This document shows positions 56,512 through 64,000 of a stretch of 64,000 nucleotides of DNA, piece after piece (position 1 is the stretch's first letter; each line of letters starts with the position of its first letter). This DNA is from Viridothelium virens. Lineage: Eukaryota > Ascomycota > Dothideomycetes > Trypetheliales > Trypetheliaceae. The notes below the pieces were generated by a model. It was not told where the DNA came from and did no database searches. It was given only the letters and a program-made list of their open reading frames with translations. Both the position numbers and the translations under genes were made by a program. The stretch spans positions 1 to 64,000 of the forward strand of contig ML991803.1 of the NCBI GenBank assembly GCA_010094025.1. Direction: 5' to 3'.

Positions 56512-58472
56512 TCATCCGCCATCCACTTTCACCCTCTTCGAATCCCCACCATTCTCAGCATTGGTGCTGACGCCAGCGCCAGCTCCTTTGACGCCATTCC
56601 CTCCACTTGACGGCGCATGGATGTCCACTGTTAGGTTACTGACATCCGTCAACGGTATTCTTCCACGTTCGCCCTCAGCCCCAGGAGTCTCGCTGCCCGG
56701 TGCTGGCCTCTTCATCGCAGGCGGTCTGTACCCGCCCCGGTTTGCAAGGGGACTTGAAGCACCGCCAGCTGGCATACCTATCCGTCTGCTTGGGTCCGAC
56801 TGGGGGTTTACAAAATTGGCTGGCCCCTGCCCCAAGCTCTTCGTCGGCCGAGGGGCCGCATGCGCTCCGGTAGCGTTATTGGGAGATTCATGAAGTGGTC
56901 CAAGGGGTGACCCAGGTGTCTGGCCAGTGGATCCCGCAAGATTCTTTCTGACGATAGGCTCGCTCTTGGCGTGGTTGATTCCACTCGTTCGTCGAATAGA
57001 GGGGCTTTCGGCGTGAGGGTTGAACGCAGGTACCGAATTCGCTTGAGCTGGTGGTGTATCCGATTTTGTGAGTGCTTCGGCAGCGCGCGATGTAATGAAG
57101 CCGATAGATGGCTCCTGACACTCCGACGCTGGCTGTTGCGGGTTGGGTTGTCGTTGAGGTGGAGCTCTAGGAACAGAGTTCTCGGTTTCATGGATAGGAT
57201 TACAGTTGCCAGACGAGTTTGAATTCTTGTTGGATTGCAGTACGTTTGATCGAGTGTGAGCTTGATGGTCCGCCTGATTGGGCATCGGTGGCGGCGCCAT
57301 AACGTTTGATGTAACCGCATCGTTTCCATTGACGTATGGTGGCGTTGCTCGCGGCCTTCCATCTGCCTGTCCAAGAGTTGCTGGGGTCTGAGCGGCATTG
57401 AGAGCACTCGGTAGCTGAGCGTTGTTAGATGGCTGGAGGACTGGCATTGATTTCGTCCGAGGAATTTGCTGTCTTGATTGCGGTTGCGGTCGCATGCCTC
57501 TTCCCTCAACTACCGGCTTTGGCTGTAATGTCTCCTTTTCATTTATGAACGAATCCAGCATGACCTCATCGGGATGTGTCATGTCCGTGCCATCGAAAAC
57601 GTCACCTCCAAATTCATCATATTCACCTTCAAAATGCGATGATTCAGATGCCGTATTTAAATTCTGTGGCAGCTTTTCACTCTTTTCTTTCGTGGATATG
57701 TTGGTTGTCGGCTCCTTCTTGACTGGTGCGTAGTCGTGATGCCGATGGAGACTGTCGACATCCCATCGTGAAGGCTCGGCTTTGACCTTCGTTACGCGTT
57801 GGAGGTATTCACGGTCATATAGACAGTTTCCAAGTATGTTTCCAAAGTTTCGCAGTGCTCGTTTCAACGCGTCCGTAGCTGCCTCCTTCTTCGCCTTCTC
57901 AAAGGCCACCGCCTTGCCCTTACAGTTCTCGATATGGCCGTATCCGATATCCTGACCGACGTAAGTAAGTTTCTAGGGTAGAGGCTACACATGCTTGTGA
58001 CGAACTTCGTGAAAGGAACCATCCTTGAGCGTTACGCGGACAATAATTGATAAACCAAGCGAGATCTTCCCTGTATTTCGATCTTCATCTACCTACTGAT
58101 GATTAGTCCCCGATGAGATTAAAGGATCAATGTTGCAGCACCGACAAAATCAATCTGGACGTTCTTAATTGCGCTTGACCATCCATTGAACCCAAATACT
58201 TCATTGGCCAAGTTGATGGCTTTTTCGGCGGCAAGATAATATACTTTTGATCCTCCTGCACCTGGTCGCGATGAGATATACTCAGGACCTAGTTGTTTGT
58301 CGAGTCGACTTTGAAGGGTAGCGATGTCTATTGCAGTATATTCGTTCACGTGTGGCACCTTGTCTTCGAATGGATTGGGCAAGGCGGATACATCTCGCTG
58401 CAAATCTCCTTGCCTTCGCGTTTATCAGCTCGAAATGTCGCAGAGACTATGAGTGAGTACATACGCTGGCAT
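56512..58472 (-). CDS. RAD52: DNA repair and recombination protein Rad52
   Basis: Four exons (58472-58465, 58413-58142, 58088-58006, 57951-56512) encode 600 residues. Rad52 anneals single strands and loads Rad51 in homologous recombination. The conserved N-terminal ring domain (about residues 20-200) is clear: [38 protein letters not shown], the [20 protein letters not shown] strand and [22 protein letters not shown]. The rest is long, disordered and rich in Pro, Asn and Gln, as usual for fungal C-termini that bind RPA and Rad51. Exon 1 is only 8 nucleotides (ATG CCA GC). The exon 2 donor is a weak GTGCTG, but the joint restores FVDEDRN in frame. A minor-site error at these joints is possible; the identity is not in doubt. 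Confidence 0.93.
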
Positions 58473-59088
58473 GATCCGGGGAGAATGGTGACTATGAGGT
58501 ACATGGAAGTTCCACGAGACTCGCGATGTCGCGTCCCGCCGATGACGCGCCAAAGCTTAGGTTGGCACGGTTGGAAGCGCGGCAGAGCTTCGGCGCCGCA
58601 TCGCGCTCTCACGTGATGTATGACTTTCCCGTCCTGAGTTCAAATTTATTTCAAATGAGGCAATCAAACAACTCCGTGCGCTGATTCTACTTTCTATTTT
58701 GACCGCGCACTTAATTAAGTTCAGGACAAGACAAATATGAAACAAGTCCGGACTCAGCCTTGTTCCATACAGGATAATGAGGGAAGAATGATGGGATTGG
58801 TCAACCGAAATGTAGTTCAAAGCCGAAGAACGATTGCTTGATTCTGTATACGTATCAAACATGTTGAGGCACACGCCCAACAAGTAAATCCACCATGACT
58901 CCACACATGCTATGCCCTCTAGTGATGCCCCTGACCCCGCAAATTTTACCATGCCAGAGTAATAAAGAGATAATGCCAGAGTGGCAAGCCTACCGCGGCA
59001 ATGAGTCCCAAGTATCCACCAAAGGAAAAGAGATGTATGTGAGGCCTCCCAGATGCTCCCTTACCTACCAGACCGTGCGGAAAATCAT
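58473..59088. other. Intergenic, 0.6 kb
   Basis: RAD52 promoter and SepH 3' flank. No gene or repeat recognised. Confidence 0.4.
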
Positions 59089-62000
59089 TTAGGAAGCAAA
59101 TCTTGAGCCTTCAGTACCAGCACTCGTCTGACGTCGTCGGCGCTGATTGATTACCACCCGATTGACATTGGATGGGCTGTGTGTTGGTGTTGAATTCTCA
59201 TCCTTCCTATCACGAAAGTTGGCTGTCGAGTTCGAGGGCGCCAGACTTAGTCGCCCGCCGTTAGGTCTCGTAGTCGTTGTCCGGGGTAATCTGCTCTTGG
59301 AAGCACCAGTTGATGACGTGCTATCTCCACTGCCACTCCTCGAACTCGACGAGGTCCAGTATGTCGTTCCAAACGAGCCATTCGCCAAGCTTCCCCCGGA
59401 ACTGCCATCTCTACTGACAGGGCGGTACGGCGTGCCATTCCTAACTCCACTCCTTGATACCGAGCTCGCGCTCGTTTCCATGACCACATCAAAGTAGGAG
59501 CCGTCGATACCCTTGGTCGCTCTGCTGATAGAACTGCTTGGTGTCCCGGGCACGCTCAGTGTCGTCGGTGTGCTGGGTCCGAAGTGGCTACTGCTACTCC
59601 TTCTGAGCATACTTCTCCTACTCCCTCCATCCACACTCCGTCGTCCAACTACCACCTCACTACTCTTCAATAAATCCCCAGCCATTTCTCTCACTAGAAT
59701 TGCCGGATCAATTTCCGCAAGGCGTTGGACTGCATCTAGCAGCCCAAATTTCCTGATAAGGACCCCCTGCTCCTCGCTTGCATCGCAAATACTCCGAATG
59801 ATCCTCAGCAGGTTTAGCCTGACCACTGCCTTCTTCGTCCCTAATTTCCCAGCGGTGCGAGAGAACAGCTCTGGATGAGCAAGTGTGCTTGCTACAGGCG
59901 GCGACAAACGCAGCAATTTCTGCAACGGCTCAAGGAGGTTCTCGAAGACGTCGGCGGAGGAGTGCGTTGTGGTAAAGCACTCGATGATGGCGCGGGGGAA
60001 GTCAGATTCGATCAGATATTCTTCCACCTTGGCCGTTTCTTCTTGCAGCCAGATGAAGATCGCGTCCAGGGCGGTGACTTGCCAGTATCTGTCGGCTAGG
60101 AGCCCGATGTAGAATTGGAGGCCTTTGTTCTGCCAAAGGATCTTGCGGCCAACCTTACCAGAATGCGCCATGTCGCAGAGGATGGGAAGAGCGAATTCCT
60201 TGAGCGGCCACTCGGTCTTGACAATCTTCTGCAATAGAGGGATGAGGCCGTTGAGTGCCGCGTCTTCTTGCCGCGGTTTGGACAGACGGCAGAGATTGTA
60301 CATGATATTCAAAACCTGGTTCGAGATCTCGCGGACCCGTGGATGATTGAGCTTCATGCTGGCTTTGAGAAGGTCAGTGAGGACTTCAATAGCGTTAGAA
60401 TTTTGAAGGGAGTCTAAGGTAGTGGCGAGCATAGAGAGATTTTTGATGAACTTGAGCATCGTAGTCTGATGATCCGGCGACATACGAGGCAAATCTTTGA
60501 GCACGCCTGGTTTGCGATTTAGCAAGAGCTTCGATAGAATTACTTTGCCAATCCACCTACGTTTTAGGACCATTCGATCCGCTACAATTTCCTTCACATA
60601 GTTTTCTGCTTGCGAAAAAAGCAGGAAGATGTTGACGATTCGCCCCTCGATCTGGGTTGCTTGCTCGCCTTTTTCATCAAGAACCCTGTTCAGCACAAGC
60701 GACAGTGGATACAATACCGAGCTTCTCGAGAAGATACGACAGAAGTCGTTCTTTGGCGTCGAGCCCTAAATTCCATCAGCCGACAGCTCTCGATGATTGT
60801 GCTCATGATTTCTTACCTGAAGCTCGAAGACGCTCCATACTCCATTAACTCCTACAAGAACTAAGTCTCTCTCAGCGTCGTAGTCCTCTTCCAGAAATTC
60901 CACCAACACATTCAGACCCCCACAACTGATGAACATCTGTAACGTAAGTACGCTCGTATGATACATCTGTTCTACAAACGCCGCGGCTTCTAGTCGTATA
61001 TCACTGCTGTACTTCTTGTGCGCGAACTTCGAAACGATTGGGATGCCGCCAACAAAGCAAATGTTCTCCGCAACTGCGATAGCGTCTGGACCGCCACTAT
61101 TATGTATGATCATATTCACAATCCGTAGTAAGTTGAGGATGACCTCACGATGGGGACAGTTTTCTAGTATCTCGAGGATAGGAAGCATGCCATGAGAGCT
61201 TATGATGACTGATTTGACCTCAGGCGACTCTAGAAGCTCTGAGAGGAGCTCCTTCGTAATATGAAACAGTACCTCATCAGGTTGGGAGGCTTTGAGAGAC
61301 CCGACGAGTTCCTCAACCAGAAGGCACTGACGGGCATGTTTATCACGTGCGACGTTCGATTCGAGGTCAAGTTTGTCGAAGCCTTCTTCCAGTTCCGCAA
61401 ATGGGTCTTCCTCATCTTCTTCGTCCTCAAGCAAAGATCTTATTGAGCGTTTCGATTGTAGCATTGGAAGAACTCCCTGGCACGTCATGGCATCGCTTTT
61501 ATCTAGCTTTGCGAGCCTGATGTCATCTTTGATGATGTCTGAAAAATCTTCGTCTTCGGGGTTTTCTGCAAAATCTTGCATCTTTGCAGCTGACTCTGTC
61601 CGCCTCATTGCCAAATCATCTTTCTCGTACAAGACGTCTCCTGAGCGACTTGTTTTACTACTCCTGCTTGGCTGTGCAGAATGTGCGATAGTCTGAATGC
61701 TAGACGGATGGAGAATTCCTTGGCTGAGATTTTCTTGCCGTTTTATCTTATCAATGTTTCGCCGAAAATTCGTCTCGTCCTGTGAGTTTGCAAGAAGATC
61801 TGAATAGTCTTCCACGGTATCTTCCCGGAAAGCATGAGACGGACGACTTTCGCCAGATCTCAATTTTCGTCTGGATTGGCTAGGCTTCAAAGCAGCGCTT
61901 GACGGTTTCGATGTAAGCAGTGATGAAGTCGGTAACTTTTCGTTGCCAGACGATAGTGATTTCATGGATTTCGCGCTTCTGATCTCTTTGCTCGGAGATG

Positions 62001-63408
62001 GGGATGGTCTCACTGTCTCCAACATGTCTGTATGTTTTAATTGCACAGGACTTCGGACAGTCAGATTTTCGTCATCGTCGTCTTCAGTTGTGTCTTCTTC
62101 GACGACAGACTCGAACGTAGCAAAAGCTTTCAATCTCTCGGAAGAGAGCGCGCCAGCAAAGATGTCATTTGTCTGCCGTGGAAGTTGTAGCGCACTTTCA
62201 GGGATCGAATCAAAATCATCGTCCCAGATATCATCGTCATTCTCTTCTGACGACCGGTATATTTTTGTGCTTTTCTGCGCGGCCGGATTTGACTCGATCA
62301 GTTTACTTGGTGCCGGCGTTCTGAATTGCTCAGGAAGACTTCTGGACGGAGGCTGAGGGCTGAGCGAGATTGGTCGGGGATCCCGCCGTTGAGAGGATTC
62401 AGGGGACTTGAGTTTATTGTTCCATTGCTTGACTTCCTTAACAGTCTCGTCGTATTGAGTTGGCTTGACCGGGACCTCTGCCTTGCCTGCACTGGCAATC
62501 CATGGATGTTTGAGTAGCTTGCGTGCGGACACACGGAGATTGGGATCCTTTTGAAAACACTGCATTAAGAAGTCTCTAACGGCGGGCGATGCTCCATCTG
62601 GCAGGGGAGGATGGTCATCATTGACAATACGAAACAAAGCCGGCATCGGTTGCAGCTGGTGATAGGGCGGCTTTCCTTCCAAAAGCTCAATGACAGTGCA
62701 GCCCAAGCTCCAGATATCAGACGCGGTTGTTGCTCCAGAGAGCTCAATGACTTCTGGTGCCATCCAGTAGGGTGTACCCACCACACTGGCCTCGTGTAAT
62801 CCCGTCGTTCGTGTGGCAACGCCAAAATCTGCAAGCTTGACCAACCCTTCTTTTGTAGTGAGGATATTCGCTCCTTTGATATCCCGATGGATCACACCTT
62901 GCTCGTGGAGATATAGAAGACCATGGAGGACCTGGGACATATACAGAGCAACCAGATTTTCTGGAAATTTCCCAAAGTTTTTGCAAATGCTGTGCAGTGA
63001 TCCGTTCTCGCAGTATTCGAGGATGATATAGAGTGACTCCGCGGACTTGACAGATCCATGGTACTTCACAATGTTGGAGTGGTTCAGGTTCTTGAGCAGA
63101 TCAATCTCCAGCATAATGACTCTGAGCTCAGCTTTGGGCAGGTCTGCGAGCCTGACTTGCTTGACGGCCACCGTTTCCCCCGTGTTCCAATTCAGTGCTC
63201 TATAGACAGATCCAAATGCTCCTTTGCCCAGGCAATCGCCCAACTGGTAATCTTTTAACCCTTCGAGGTCTTGTGCCGCCCGTTGTGCAGCTCCGTCCTT
63301 GCTCGGTCTCGGTTCTCGACCTCCATCTTTCCCAGTTCTGGACGAAGCCGGTATTCTGTGTCCTGTTCCCCCTCCATTTGCTTTCTTGTCAGCACCTTGA
63401 GTCACCAT
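59089..63408 (-). CDS. sepH: Septation initiation protein kinase SepH (S. pombe Cdc7 orthologue)
   Basis: Exons 63408-60817 and 60765-59089 encode 1422 residues. The kinase heads the septation initiation network and is needed for actin-ring assembly and septum formation. The catalytic domain (about residues 54-305) shows the glycine loop GKGAFGSVYRAL, the VAVKQV lysine, HRDIKGANIL, LADFGVAT and GTPYWMAPEV. A long Ser/Asp-rich linker follows, then armadillo-like helical repeats over the C-terminal half (for example NLLRIVNMIIHNSGG and LNIMYNLCRLSKPRQED), and a Ser/Arg-rich tail. The 51-bp intron joins FELQ to GSTPKNDFCRIFSRS in frame. ATG 63408 is used because the frame upstream has only a GTG. 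The length is close to A. nidulans SepH. Confidence 0.94.
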
Positions 63409-64000
63409 TGCCGTGGGAGAGCGCAGGAGGGTTTGTGAGAGACAAGGTTGCGTAGCGGTCGTCTCAAGCCGTCGGCGCGATGGAGGGACGACGTTTACCC
63501 CTCCCACACTTCATAGCAGAGCTGATCGAGGTGGAAGGGATCTGAATGGCTCTGGAAGATCCTCCGGCAGGCTTTGAGGGGCCAGAGTGCCGCGGAACGG
63601 CAGTCGTGAGAAACGTTACGGGTACGCACGCGACAACAGAGGCACCATGCATTGGTGATGACCCGGAAGGATTGTCGAGGTCAAGCTGCTAAATCAGGAG
63701 CTCGCAGAGCCCATTAGTGCTTCTGGGCCGCTTTTCAGCCGTTGCAACCACAAGAGGGTGGGGTGTGTTTCAGTTGTTCGAGGGGTACTCGGCGTGGATC
63801 ATGCGTCTCGAGTACATACGGAGTAGAGCAGTCGTGAACCTGTCTTCGGCTTCGGACTTTGAGCTCATATGCCCGACCCCACCAAAACAAATCGCGTCTC
63901 TGAGCTGAGGGCAAATAACAGAGGGGACGGTTCCTGTGAGCGGTACTGCTACAAAGATTCTATGTATTCACCATTTCATGATTATGCTATTCTAATGAGT
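63409..64000. other. Promoter/5' region of sepH to the window edge
   Basis: The frame of sepH stays open upstream to about 63507 but without an ATG. Beyond that only short frames are seen and no gene can be supported up to the right edge. Confidence 0.4.

Overview
The window is genomic DNA of a filamentous ascomycete (Pezizomycotina). Genes are split by 40-150 bp introns with GTRNGT-like donors and CTRAC-like branch points, for example the one near 5860. It carries SepH, Kex1, Lto1, Igo1 and Rad52 orthologues, a fungal class I terpene synthase, a P450 with its own reductase, and a Zn2Cys6 regulator. I cannot name the species.

Layout. Positions 1-314 are the 3' end of a Fot1/pogo-type DNA transposon that stops at a TA just upstream of a POF1-like nucleotidyltransferase gene (408-1439). 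A candidate small secreted protein (about 2.3-3.1 kb), a catalase-like haem protein (4.7-6.0 kb), the nuclear-pore export factor RAE1/GLE2 (6.9-8.1 kb, minus) and the Golgi carboxypeptidase KEX1 (9.4-11.4 kb, minus) follow. From about 12.6 to 49.2 kb the window is accessory: a Ser/Thr-rich secreted protein, an aldehyde dehydrogenase, a terpene synthase, an MFS exporter, an NADPH-P450 reductase divergent from a P450, a Gfo/Idh/MocA oxidoreductase, an MFS sugar transporter with an internal stop, a damaged Zn2Cys6 regulator, an orphan 141-residue protein, an intronless subtilase, a secreted DUF1593 protein, a short-chain dehydrogenase and a FucP-like permease. From 50.1 kb to the right edge the genes are dense housekeeping loci: SFM1-like methyltransferase, IGO1, cytosolic methionyl-tRNA synthetase, LTO1, RAD52 and the septation kinase SepH.

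How they may work together. The terpene synthase (18.1-19.6 kb), exporter (21.8-23.9 kb) and the P450/reductase pair sharing one divergent promoter (24.7-29.1 kb) look like a small terpenoid biosynthetic cluster. The aldehyde dehydrogenase next door is a possible member. The oxidoreductase, sugar transporter and regulator (30.3-36.7 kb) look like a separate sugar- or polyol-use locus. In it the transporter has a TAG in place of a conserved Gln codon. Its regulator has an in-frame TAA and no usable donor after its first zinc-finger exon, so this locus may be decaying in this strain. Most products are inferred from motifs and exon fit; no similarity search was possible.
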